This document shows, in pieces, positions 1-7,824 of a DNA stretch of 16,452 nt. The translations under genes were made by a program, and so were the position numbers. The DNA comes from Commensalibacter sp963921845 (lineage in GTDB: Bacteria; Pseudomonadota; Alphaproteobacteria; Acetobacterales; Acetobacteraceae). The stretch is taken from positions 1-16,452 of the forward strand of contig NZ_CAWUGZ010000110.1 in NCBI RefSeq assembly GCF_963921845.1, in the 5' to 3' direction. The notes under the pieces were generated by a model that worked only from the letters and a program-made list of their open reading frames with translations, was not told where the DNA came from and searched no databases. Each line of letters starts with the position of its first letter. Position 1 is the stretch's first letter.

Positions 1-442
1 ATTTACTACTATTATTCTCTTTGAGAAAAATACATATTAAAATAATAATATTGACGAGGTAATTCTAAGAATAAAAAATATAAATTTTTTCAAGATGCCA
101 AATTACTTCATAAGATAAAACGCTCAAATTCAAACCGCACTGCTTAGTCTGACACGTTCTATTCTTGTTTTGATAAACGTCTTTATTGTATCAGAATAAA
201 AAATATTAGAATTGTTAGAAAAAAAATTTTTTATTATACATAATTTAATTTCTCCAATTTACCCCTATTGTTAAAATTTTTATTTTCAAATTTTTGAATA
301 ATGTTTTCTTGCGTTATTTACATTATGTAACTACTTTATCTGATAGAATTTAATACATTTAGTATTTATAATCTTCTTCTTTTAGACCGTGCATATTTAC
401 TTAATTTATTCTTTTCATAAAATAAACGAGCGCCCCATTATT
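1..442. other. AT-rich intergenic region without a recognisable gene
   Basis: No coding region, tRNA-like fold or THI-box was seen on either strand. Most of the stretch is only about 15-20% G+C. The exception is a patch at about 120-160 (near 40% G+C) that may be a remnant or a regulatory segment. A weak imperfect inverted repeat lies here: GACACGTT at 151-158 against AACGTC further right. An A8/T6 tract sits near 220-233. A TAGAAT box (344-349) resembles a -10 element for the downstream thiM, but no convincing -35 stands at the right distance, so no promoter is called. Confidence 0.5.
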
Positions 443-1264
443 ATGTATGATATCCAAAGCATTGCAGATACACTAAATAAAATTAGACAAAAAACTCCCC
501 TTATTCATAACATAACAAATATTGTAGCCTCAAACTATACCGCTAACGCACTACTAAGCCTTGGTGCCTCACCTGCTATGATCAATGCAGAAGAGGAGGT
601 AAGCGAATTTGTATTAAAAGCCAACGCTTTAGTTATTAACTTAGGGACTCTAACGAAAGCACAAGCCCATTCTATGAAGATGGCTTCACTAACCGCAAGT
701 TGCCATCGCATTCCTTGGGTATTGGATCCCGTAGGTGTAGGCGCGAGTAATTTTCGTTCTACAATTGCTTTGGAACTTGTACAAAACCAGCCTAATGCCA
801 TTCGAGGGAATGCCTCTGAAATATTAACACTTTATCATATTTGCTACAATCAAACCCTTGGTTCCAGTGGTCGTGGCGTGGATAGTTTAGATGAACCAGA
901 ACACGCACTGAATGCAGCAAAAGATTTGGCCACATCCTACCAAACTATCGTTTCAATTAGTGGAAAAACCGATTACATTACAGACGGCAAAAAAACCATC
1001 TCTGTTCATAATGGACACAATTTAATGCCTAAAATAACGGGGTCGGGTTGCAGTGCAACCGCCATTACAGCAGCATGTTTAAGTGTAGAAGAAGACACAC
1101 TGGCAGCGTGCGCGCACGCAATGGTTATCATGGGTCTTGCAGGCGAGCTGGCTTCCCATTATTGTAAAGGACCTGGAAGTTTGCAAATGGCTTTGCTTGA
1201 CGAACTTTATTGTTTAACCGAAGAGAAACTTATTCATAACGCCAAAATTCAATTTGTAGAATAA
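443..1264 (+). CDS. thiM: Hydroxyethylthiazole kinase ThiM
   Basis: ThiM phosphorylates 4-methyl-5-(2-hydroxyethyl)thiazole with ATP, a cytoplasmic salvage step that feeds thiamine phosphate synthase. The protein matches the family from end to end: TPLIHNITN and LGASPAM near the N-terminus, LDPVGVGAS at about 94-102, IRGNASEI at about 120-127, and the ATP/catalytic loop GSGCSATA with the conserved Cys at 203. The frame stays open upstream to a GTG at 389. The ATG at 443 is chosen because it gives 273 residues, the usual family length, and begins right before the conserved N-terminal helix; the ribosome binding site is weak. The gene is far from the thiOSGEF operon, has no TPP riboswitch in its leader, and is followed after 28 bases by the acyltransferase gene, probably in the same transcript. 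The family call is firm; the exact start is less sure. Confidence 0.95.
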   Translation: MYDIQSIADTLNKIRQKTPLIHNITNIVASNYTANALLSLGASPAMINAEEEVSEFVLKANALVINLGTLTKAQAHSMKMASLTASCHRIPWVLDPVGVGASNFRSTIALELVQNQPNAIRGNASEILTLYHICYNQTLGSSGRGVDSLDEPEHALNAAKDLATSYQTIVSISGKTDYITDGKKTISVHNGHNLMPKITGSGCSATAITAACLSVEEDTLAACAHAMVIMGLAGELASHYCKGPGSLQMALLDELYCLTEEKLIHNAKIQFVE

Positions 1265-1292
1265 TCATACTCTACCAAACTAAAATAGGTAT

Positions 1293-2672
1293 ATGTTATT
1301 TAGCTCCCAAAGTTTTTTACTCTTATTTTTACCCGTCGTGTTATGTATCTTTTACAGTCTTGCCTCTGTAAGAATATGGCGCCAACTTACCCTAATTACC
1401 GCTTCGTTGGTTTTTTACAGTTCTTGGAACTGGAAATTTGTACCCATTTTAATTATTCTAACCTTATTCAATTGGCTTATTGTTTGCCAATACGGTAGAA
1501 CATACAGAAAAATATGGCTTACTTTCGGTATTACGTTCAATATTGCCGTCTTACTTTTCTTCAAATACACCAATTTCTTTGCAGCAAATATAGAACAACT
1601 TTTTGGAATACCTCACACTACGTGGCAAATCCTTTTACCACTAGGCATTTCGTTTTTCATATTTCAAAAAATTTCTTATTTGATTGATCTAAAACGTGGA
1701 GCAACACAAGTTTATAAACTTATTGATTTTGCCGAGTTTGTCACTTTTTTCCCTCAACTTATTGCCGGACCTATCGTACGCCATAACGAAATTATACCCC
1801 AATTCGAGATCAATCCCAAAAATCCATTTTTATGGGAAAATATAGGAAAAGGGTTATGCTTTATATTAATTGGTTTATTCAAAAAAGTCGGTATTGCTGA
1901 CAGTTTGGCCATGACGAGTAATCCTTTATTTGATAAGGCATTACAGGGCCACGCTTTAAGTTGTATGGAAAGCTGGATCGCCGCGATTGCCTATAGTTTA
2001 CAAATTTTTTTCGACTTTTCTGGCTATTCTGACATGGCCATAGGCCTAGCGCTGCTTTTTGGTTTAAGCCTGCCTTTTAATTTTAACGCCCCCTATCAAG
2101 CAAAGAGCTTACAAGAATTTTGGCATCGATGGCATATGACCCTCTCCCGCTTTTTAAGAGATTATCTTTATATACCTATGGGGGGAAACCGATGCGAATT
2201 CATACGACAAAATAGCCATCTTCTAGCAACCATGCTTATTGCTGGGTTATGGCATGGAGCCAATTGGACCTTCGTGGCTTGGGGGGGATTGCATGGCTTA
2301 GGACTCTGTTTAAATCATATCAAGAAAAATTATTTTTCCTTTAAAATGCCTAGAAGTATTTCTTGGCTATTGACCTTATTGTTTTTAATCTTTAGCTGGG
2401 TCTTATTTCGTTCCGAAAACTTTTCGACGGCTTATCAAATATGGCAGTCTATGCTTGGATTTCACGTCCAAGGCACATATGAAATTAAGCACAATTTAAT
2501 TTTTTTTACCGCTATTGTGATCGCTTTAACTAGCCCTTCTAGCCAAACGCTCATCCATACCTATGTAAAACCGTCAAAATACATTGCACTCCCTTTAGGG
2601 CTTATCGCAGCGTATTTTATTTTATTGATCGGAGGGCGTATTCCTGATGCCTTTATCTACTTCCGATTTTAA
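1293..2672 (+). CDS. MBOAT-family membrane O-acyltransferase (AlgI/DltB/PatA-like)
   Basis: This is a polytopic inner-membrane protein of 459 residues that should move an acyl (often acetyl) group across the membrane to an exported polymer. Family marks in order are LPLGISFFIFQKISYLID (about 115-132), FPQLIAGPIVR (153-163), FFDFSGYSDMAIGLALLFG (239-257), the FWHRWHMTLSRFLRDYLYIPMGG block (276-298) and GLWHGANWTFVAWGGLHG (318-335). The last block carries the invariant MBOAT histidine (His321, corresponding to His322 of AlgI) and His334. Length and layout fit the AlgI group. The start has only a short AGG four bases or so upstream. The downstream gene overlaps by 26 bases and encodes an SGNH-like partner, a usual pairing for envelope polysaccharide or lipid acylation. 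The acceptor cannot be told from sequence: there are no alginate or dlt genes nearby. Confidence 0.92.
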   Translation: MLFSSQSFLLLFLPVVLCIFYSLASVRIWRQLTLITASLVFYSSWNWKFVPILIILTLFNWLIVCQYGRTYRKIWLTFGITFNIAVLLFFKYTNFFAANIEQLFGIPHTTWQILLPLGISFFIFQKISYLIDLKRGATQVYKLIDFAEFVTFFPQLIAGPIVRHNEIIPQFEINPKNPFLWENIGKGLCFILIGLFKKVGIADSLAMTSNPLFDKALQGHALSCMESWIAAIAYSLQIFFDFSGYSDMAIGLALLFGLSLPFNFNAPYQAKSLQEFWHRWHMTLSRFLRDYLYIPMGGNRCEFIRQNSHLLATMLIAGLWHGANWTFVAWGGLHGLGLCLNHIKKNYFSFKMPRSISWLLTLLFLIFSWVLFRSENFSTAYQIWQSMLGFHVQGTYEIKHNLIFFTAIVIALTSPSSQTLIHTYVKPSKYIALPLGLIAAYFILLIGGRIPDAFIYFRF

Positions 2673-3687
2673 TAGGTGGCGACGCTTTTCCTTAACGTTG
2701 CTCATAACATGTATGGGAGCTATTTTTCTGCTGTGGCTCTTCATCATTTTTGTTGATCCTTGGGGAATGCTGCCTTTATCACCTCCTTTTAAACGCATAC
2801 CTATTTCAACTAACGCACGATACAGTTTCCCAGCACTAGCTATTGATAAAAAATTTAATTCAATAATTATAGGGACATCAACGAGCAGGCCTTTACAACC
2901 TCAATGGCTTGACACCCAATTTAAAACTAAATTTGTTAATTTATCCATGAATTCAGCAACACCATGGGAACAGGAAAGAATATTTAATCTTTTTTTACAG
3001 ACACACCCTACCCCTAAGGTTGTTATTTTCAACATGGATCAAGCATGGTGTTTTGGCGATCCTGAAAAACCTAATAGACCTTTTCCTTTATGGATGTACG
3101 GTTCCTCACGTTGGAAAGGGTATCTAACCATGGCTAATCTTTATGCTTTACAAGAGGCATTTAATCAATTTCTTTGGCTTGTCGGGCTAAAAAAGCAACG
3201 CTATGGTTCGGATGGTTTCACCCCTTTACTCCCTGCAAACTTTGTTTATTCACCTCAAAAAGTAAATAAAGTATTTCAGGAATGGGATCAACCCGATAAT
3301 CGGTTCGTAGGGGATGAACTCCTCGAACAACCTGCCTTAAATAGATTATATCGAATGCTTAACAAATTGCCTAAAGAAACCGTAAAAATAATCATTATTC
3401 CTCCTTTCTCTGCTGAATTTTATGGAAAGAAAAAGGGATTAACGGCAACAAATTGGAAGTTGTTTAAAGAAAATCTTGCAAGGCTGATGAGTAAAACACC
3501 TAAAGGATACCTAATCGATTTTGCGATCATTAACCAAATTACAACGAATAGATATAACTTTTGGGATCCTATCCATTACCGACCTTTTGTTGCGGACCAA
3601 ATTATGCAGTCTATTGTCCAAGCAGTTCTTCAAAAAAAGCCCATGCCTAATCATTTTAATCAAATACTGAGTTTACCTAAATCCTAA
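2647..3687 (+). CDS. Membrane-anchored SGNH-hydrolase-like partner of the MBOAT acyltransferase
   Basis: A 346-residue protein with one N-terminal transmembrane segment (about residues 14-36), so the rest is probably periplasmic. Two short blocks fit an SGNH/AlgJ-AlgX-type fold: GTSTSR at 76-81 would supply the nucleophilic serine, and D307-P-I-H310 near the C-terminus would supply the Asp/His pair. Between them lies LSMNSATPWEQ (about 99-109), reminiscent of the block containing the conserved Asn. The gene starts inside the acyltransferase gene. Its ribosome binding site GGAGG (2631-2635) stands about 11 bases before the ATG, so the two are probably translationally coupled. By context it would hand on or remove the acyl group outside the membrane. 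I do not recognise a named subfamily, and the substrate is unknown; the SGNH assignment rests on short motifs. Confidence 0.75.
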   Translation: MPLSTSDFNRWRRFSLTLLITCMGAIFLLWLFIIFVDPWGMLPLSPPFKRIPISTNARYSFPALAIDKKFNSIIIGTSTSRPLQPQWLDTQFKTKFVNLSMNSATPWEQERIFNLFLQTHPTPKVVIFNMDQAWCFGDPEKPNRPFPLWMYGSSRWKGYLTMANLYALQEAFNQFLWLVGLKKQRYGSDGFTPLLPANFVYSPQKVNKVFQEWDQPDNRFVGDELLEQPALNRLYRMLNKLPKETVKIIIIPPFSAEFYGKKKGLTATNWKLFKENLARLMSKTPKGYLIDFAIINQITTNRYNFWDPIHYRPFVADQIMQSIVQAVLQKKPMPNHFNQILSLPKS

Positions 3688-3733
3688 ACTAGATTAATGC
3701 CAAAATAACACTCGTTGCTTTCTTTATTTCGTA

Positions 3734-3798
3734 GTCACTTTGAACAATCTATACTAAGTATTGTTTTTTACTATATCTTTCAAATTGTTCAAACTGAC
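3734..3798. repeat. 15-base imperfect inverted repeat between convergent genes
   Basis: The left arm gtcactttgaacaat (3734-3748) and the right arm attgttcaaactgac (3784-3798) are complementary at 14 of 15 positions, with 35 bases between them. The inner part holds an alternative smaller hairpin: AACAAT (3743-3748) against ATTGTT (3760-3765), followed directly by four more T, which looks like a weak + strand terminator. Both structures lie just after the stop codon of the SGNH-like gene. Confidence 0.6.
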
Positions 3799-3807
3799 CG
3801 AAAAGAT

Positions 3808-3828
3808 AACGCTTTAATGCGTTTTTTT
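3808..3828 (+). terminator. Rho-independent terminator of the thiM-MBOAT-SGNH transcript
   Basis: The stem AACGC (3808-3812) with GCGTT (3819-3823) encloses a six-base loop and runs straight into a T7 tract (3822-3828). It is oriented to end the + strand transcript arriving from the acyltransferase/SGNH genes. It overlaps the last codons and stop of the convergent glutathione transferase gene, so the 3' ends are antisense to each other. Confidence 0.75.
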
Positions 3829-4440
3829 ATGTTCTAACCCTTCATCTCTAAACGCCTTCATAACACCAGAATCTTTTTCCATTTTTTGATAAAAAAAAGT
3901 TAGATTTTTTAGATGGGAGAAATCAATATTAAGCGCTTTTGCCCACGTTAAAGTCATAAATAAATACGGATCCGCTACGCTACGAAAACCAGTCAACCAT
4001 TCGTTACCATTTAACTGTGCATCAGCAACTGTAAAAAATTTAAGCACGCGTTCTCTTCCAGCTTTTTCCAAAGCCTGTAGGACATGAGTATCCGAACTGA
4101 TTTTTTTACCACCAAATACCAACCCAAAGGCAGGATGAATATCTGAATTAATAAAAGTTAACCATTTCAAAGCAAAACATTTTTGCTCTAAAGAACCATC
4201 TCCAAGCAATTTTGCTTTGGGAAAACGTTCCGCGATGTACATTAAAATAGCGCAATTTTGCGTAAGAACGTAAGATCCATCTGTTATGACAGGCACTTGT
4301 CCCAACGGATTTAATTTTAAAAACTTGGGATCCTTCAATGTTTCTGGAGTAACTTTTTCACATTCGAATTCAGCGTCACACCAGACAAGAGCGATATGGT
4401 CTGCCGTCGAACACGAACCTGGTTTAGAATATAATTTCAT
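3814..4440 (-). CDS. Glutathione S-transferase (beta-class-like, GstA family)
   Basis: A cytosolic two-domain glutathione transferase of 208 residues. The N-terminal thioredoxin-like domain begins MKLYSKPGSCSTADHIAL with Cys10 at the position typical of bacterial beta-class enzymes. It is followed by LNPLGQVPVIT with the cis-proline needed for glutathione binding. The helical C-terminal domain begins at about residue 85. The usual glutathione-gripping E/D-S pair before the AI..Y motif is replaced by QNC (LTQNCAILMYIAE), so binding there may differ. The frame extends four codons further up to 4452, but the start at 4440 gives the canonical N-terminus and has a GAGA stretch in front. It lies 55 bases after the TVP38-like gene and may share its transcript. 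Substrate unknown; general detoxification is the family default. Confidence 0.9.
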   Translation of the reverse strand: MKLYSKPGSCSTADHIALVWCDAEFECEKVTPETLKDPKFLKLNPLGQVPVITDGSYVLTQNCAILMYIAERFPKAKLLGDGSLEQKCFALKWLTFINSDIHPAFGLVFGGKKISSDTHVLQALEKAGRERVLKFFTVADAQLNGNEWLTGFRSVADPYLFMTLTWAKALNIDFSHLKNLTFFYQKMEKDSGVMKAFRDEGLEHKKTH

Positions 4441-4495
4441 TATTTTTCTCATTTATTTAATATGACTAAATTATAATTTAAACGCTTTTCACACG

Positions 4496-5179
4496 TTACG
4501 ACAAATCACTTTTTCGGGCAAATGAAGATTTCATCAACCATAGCCCTAGAAACGCCGAAGCCAAAAATAAAATTAGACTTAAACTAATTTGCCCCATATG
4601 CCCTATTCGTACACCGCTTCCTAATAAAACAAAAACTATTGTTTGTGGAGTGCTTCCCAAAAAAGCAGCCGCAACGAAAGAAGTAAACCGTATTCCTATT
4701 ATCCCGCACGTTACATTAAGTAAAAGCGAAGATCCAACGGGCATAAGTCGGAACATGAGTACAGAAGAAAAAGGATTTTCACGAATAAATTTATCTAATT
4801 TTTTAATTTTCTTGTGAGCCAAATATTTTTTTGCCCACTCACCACCAAGCCAAAGAGCCCACAAATAAGCAAAAATTGCACCCAATACTGTAGCGACTAC
4901 TGCATAGAGTATACCCATCTCAAACCCATAGAGAACCCCGGATGTAAAGCAAACGACTTGTCTTGGGAAACCCACAGTACATAGAATAATAATAAGAGAT
5001 AAAAATAAAAACTGACCCTTTACATCATGTTGAAAAACATTACGCTTATTAATTACAAGATCCATACCATGAAAATAATGCACTAGCCCTATAACCAATA
5101 AAATACCTAGGACCATAATGATGGGCCTATACAACTGAATTATGATTGAACATATTTTATCGTTCTTAATATGCGACAT
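4496..5179 (-). CDS. TVP38/TMEM64 (DedA/VTT-superfamily) inner-membrane protein
   Basis: A 227-residue polytopic protein of the VTT/DedA superfamily, members of which are linked to lipid scrambling or membrane homeostasis. Visible are an N-terminal transmembrane helix (about 18-36), a second (about 55-72), then the conserved GFPRQVVCFTSGVLYGF re-entrant region (70-86), a glycine-rich helix, and RLMPVGSSLLLN (144-155), the family's Arg-x-x-Pro signature. Two more membrane helices follow at about 165-190 and 198-216. The ATG at 5179 is preceded by AAAGG at a spacing of seven, a good ribosome binding site. It is divergent from ctaA and is followed by the glutathione transferase gene. The molecular role of this protein is unknown; the family assignment is good. 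Confidence 0.88.
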   Translation of the reverse strand: MSHIKNDKICSIIIQLYRPIIMVLGILLVIGLVHYFHGMDLVINKRNVFQHDVKGQFLFLSLIIILCTVGFPRQVVCFTSGVLYGFEMGILYAVVATVLGAIFAYLWALWLGGEWAKKYLAHKKIKKLDKFIRENPFSSVLMFRLMPVGSSLLLNVTCGIIGIRFTSFVAAAFLGSTPQTIVFVLLGSGVRIGHMGQISLSLILFLASAFLGLWLMKSSFARKSDLS

Positions 5180-5212
5180 CTTTACCTTTAAAATTAATCG
5201 AAAAAACTTGAC

Positions 5213-5241
5213 TTGTTGAATCTTATTGATAAGGCTAAATT
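5213..5241 (+). promoter_or_regulatory. Possible ctaA-tldD promoter
   Basis: TTGTTG (5213-5218) and TAAATT (5236-5241) are separated by 17 bases in the divergent region between the TVP38-like gene and ctaA. Both boxes are imperfect. The position fits a ctaA start at 5303 and would put the upstream TTG codon at 5213 outside the message. Confidence 0.3.
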
Positions 5242-5302
5242 TAAATTCTATTTCTTAATTATTTTAGTTCTTTGTAACCTCTATTTAAATAATTCTCTAC
5301 CC

Positions 5303-6346
5303 ATGAAAAATAGTAAAATTATATCTAACTGGTTATTCCTTATTTGTTTTTTGTTGCTGGGCATGATTGTTTTGGGAGGCTACACTCGTCTATCTGGATC
5401 TGGCCTATCGATCATGGATTGGAAGCCTGTTACAGGAATTATTCCGCCCCTTAATCATCAGGAGTGGGTCAGAGAATTTAACCTTTACAAAACCATACCT
5501 CAATACACAATCCTTAATAAAGGTTTTGGTCTAGATGGATTTAAACAGATTTTTTGGGCAGAATGGAGCCATCGATTTTTGGGAAGATTAATCGGCATCG
5601 TTTTATTTATCCCTTTGATTTATTTTCTTATTAAAAAGATGATTAGCAAACCTTTGGCCATCAGACTTTTTATTTTCTTTATTTTAGGCGGTTTGCAAGG
5701 CAGTATAGGGTGGTTCATGGTTTATTCAGGCTTCCAGAAAAATAGTATTGCTGTTGAACCCATCCGCTTGGTATTACACCTTTCCTTTGCTTTAATGCTT
5801 TACGCTGCTATTTTATGGACAGCTTTATCAGTACAATTGTCAAATTTTACGCCGACTAACCCCAAAAAAACATCCAAATTTTTAAGAATACTTCTTTACG
5901 TGGATAGCTTGCTATTGACTTTCACTATTATTGCGGGTGGATTTACTGCAGGTACCCATGCAGGCAGGTCTTTTAATACTTTTCCTTTAATGAGTGGTAA
6001 AATTTTTCCTGATGGATACAATCAATTCTCTCCATTTTGGTTAAACTGGGTTGAAAATATAGCCGCTATACAATTCAATCATAGATTGCTCGCTACCCTG
6101 ACGACCATTGCGATCTTTGCGACTATCTATGCCGGATGGAAAACAAACGCAGACAATACCTTAAAAAAAATACTAATTTCGATGGGGTGGACCGTCTTTA
6201 TTCAATATCTTTTAGGAATAACGACACTGCTGCTTGTGGTTCCCATATGGGCTGGAACTATACACCAAGGGGTTGCAATTATTCTATTGACAATTGTTAT
6301 CATAGCTCTGCATTGTTCGAGTAATCCTAAAGCAATTCTTGTTTAA
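5303..6346 (+). CDS. ctaA: Heme A synthase CtaA/Cox15
   Basis: This enzyme oxidises heme O to heme A in the inner membrane for aa3-type cytochrome oxidase. It is the long alphaproteobacterial/mitochondrial type: GGYTRLSGSGLSIMDWKPVT near the N-terminus, then EWSHRFLGR with His90, LHLSFALM with His159, FNHRLLAT with His260 and TIHQGVAI with His321, the four heme-ligand histidines of the two four-helix bundles. Eight transmembrane segments can be traced. The frame is open to a TTG at 5213, which would add 30 hydrophobic residues. The ATG at 5303 is chosen because MKNSKIISNWL matches where relatives such as rickettsial CtaA begin and gives 347 residues; no clear ribosome binding site is seen for either start. 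tldD follows after 26 bases. Its presence implies an aa3 oxidase elsewhere in the genome. Confidence 0.94.
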   Translation: MKNSKIISNWLFLICFLLLGMIVLGGYTRLSGSGLSIMDWKPVTGIIPPLNHQEWVREFNLYKTIPQYTILNKGFGLDGFKQIFWAEWSHRFLGRLIGIVLFIPLIYFLIKKMISKPLAIRLFIFFILGGLQGSIGWFMVYSGFQKNSIAVEPIRLVLHLSFALMLYAAILWTALSVQLSNFTPTNPKKTSKFLRILLYVDSLLLTFTIIAGGFTAGTHAGRSFNTFPLMSGKIFPDGYNQFSPFWLNWVENIAAIQFNHRLLATLTTIAIFATIYAGWKTNADNTLKKILISMGWTVFIQYLLGITTLLLVVPIWAGTIHQGVAIILLTIVIIALHCSSNPKAILV

Positions 6347-6372
6347 AAATATCATCTTCAGAAAGAGATTTG

Positions 6373-7824
6373 ATGAACGAACGTATTAATACATTAATGA
6401 CAACAGATGATTTATTTTTCAATTCACCTAGTACCCATCTTGATTTACAACACACAGAACGTACCATTAATCAAACCCTAGAGTATATGGACGATGGCGA
6501 GCTTTTTCTTGAATACTGCGAAACAGAAATGATCAGTATTGAAGATAATACGATACGCACAGCAACTACGGACATCACTTCTGGATTTGGCCTTCGTTCT
6601 GTATTGGAAACAGAAACAGCATTTGCCCATTCCAACGAATTAAACGATGAAGCGTTAAAACGAGCCAGTGCGACGGTTAGAGAATTGTCTATGGGTCGAA
6701 AAGGATCTATGTCCGAAAAACCTATTGCGACAAACCAACGATTATATTCTGCTAAAAATCCTCTTTATCAAGAAAGTTTTGCTATACGGTCTGAATTGCT
6801 TTACAAAATAAATGCGTATGCGCGTCAAAAAAATAAAAATGTTGTACAAGTGAGCGCCTCCATTACGGGTGAATGGCAAGCCATACAAATTATCAGAGCA
6901 GACTACTTTAGAGCTGCCGATATTAGACCTCTCGTGAGACTTAACGTTTCTGTCATTACGGAGATAGGCAACAGAAGAGAAATAGGCTCTTACGGCTATG
7001 GCGGACGTTATGGCTATGATGAAATTACACCAGAACCTTTATGGAAATTTGCAGTGGATGAAGCATTGCGACAATCTTTAATTAACCAAGAAAGTAAGCC
7101 TGCTCCTGCAGGCGAAATGGACGTTGTACTAGCCGCTGGTTGGCCAGGTATCCTTCTTCATGAAGCAATTGGCCATGGGTTGGAAAGCGACTTTAACCGC
7201 AAAGGCACTTCAGCTTTTACAAAATTAATGGGACAACGAATTGCTTCTCCGGGTGTTACCGTCGTTGATGATGGTACTATTGCCAAACGTAGAGGAAGTT
7301 TGACTATTGATGATGAAGGCACCCCCACGCAAAGAACAACACTTATTGAAGATGGATATTTAACTGGTCTGATGTACGATCGATTAAACGCACGCTTAAT
7401 GGGCAAGCACCCAACTGGAAACGGGAGAAGGCAATCCTTTGCTCATGCTCCTATTCCTCGCATGACAAATACCTTTATGCTCTCTGGCACTTCTTCTTTA
7501 GACGATATGATTAAAAATACAAAAAAAGGTCTATTCGCTGTTAATTTCGGTGGGGGACAAGTAGACATTACCTCTGGTAAATTCGTTTTCTCTACTTCTG
7601 AAGCGTATTTAATCGAAAATGGTAAGGTTACTTATCCTGTTAAAGGGGCAACATTAATAGGAAATGGCCCAGATGCATTAACTAAAATTACCATGATTGG
7701 CGACGAGATGCAGCTCGACCAAGGAATTGGCACCTGTGGAAAAGCAGGTCAAGGGGTTCCGGTCGGCGTCGGACAACCCTCTTTAAAATTATCTGGTTTA
7801 ACAGTTGGAGGTACCGATATCTAG
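6373..7824 (+). CDS. tldD: Metalloprotease TldD
   Basis: TldD is the zinc-protease half of the TldD/TldE(PmbA) cytoplasmic complex, which degrades unfolded short peptides and matures some modified peptides. The protein is 483 residues, as in Escherichia coli (481). The zinc motif HEAIGHGLESDFNRKG is at about 263-278, with His263, Glu264 and His267. A C-terminal GTCGKAGQGVPVGVGQP supplies the cysteine ligand. Other family blocks include TSGFGLR near residue 70 and RMTNTFM in the C-terminal half. The ATG at 6373 is preferred over the adjacent TTG at 6370 and has AAAGAG about five bases before it. It is probably in one transcript with ctaA. Its last 27 bases overlap the end of the convergent YigZ-like gene. 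The partner gene tldE/pmbA is not in the window. Confidence 0.96.
   Translation: MNERINTLMTTDDLFFNSPSTHLDLQHTERTINQTLEYMDDGELFLEYCETEMISIEDNTIRTATTDITSGFGLRSVLETETAFAHSNELNDEALKRASATVRELSMGRKGSMSEKPIATNQRLYSAKNPLYQESFAIRSELLYKINAYARQKNKNVVQVSASITGEWQAIQIIRADYFRAADIRPLVRLNVSVITEIGNRREIGSYGYGGRYGYDEITPEPLWKFAVDEALRQSLINQESKPAPAGEMDVVLAAGWPGILLHEAIGHGLESDFNRKGTSAFTKLMGQRIASPGVTVVDDGTIAKRRGSLTIDDEGTPTQRTTLIEDGYLTGLMYDRLNARLMGKHPTGNGRRQSFAHAPIPRMTNTFMLSGTSSLDDMIKNTKKGLFAVNFGGGQVDITSGKFVFSTSEAYLIENGKVTYPVKGATLIGNGPDALTKITMIGDEMQLDQGIGTCGKAGQGVPVGVGQPSLKLSGLTVGGTDI

Noticed and set aside
51..84. Promoter-like TTGACG ... TATAAA in the left intergenic region
   Set aside because: The boxes are 22 bases apart, too far, and no gene follows for 350 bases.
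535..801. 88-codon minus-strand frame inside thiM
   Set aside because: It is opposite the conserved ThiM core and has no family features.
5213..5302. TTG start for ctaA giving 30 extra residues
   Set aside because: The extension is not found at the N-terminus of relatives, and a possible promoter covers it; the ATG at 5303 fits the family.
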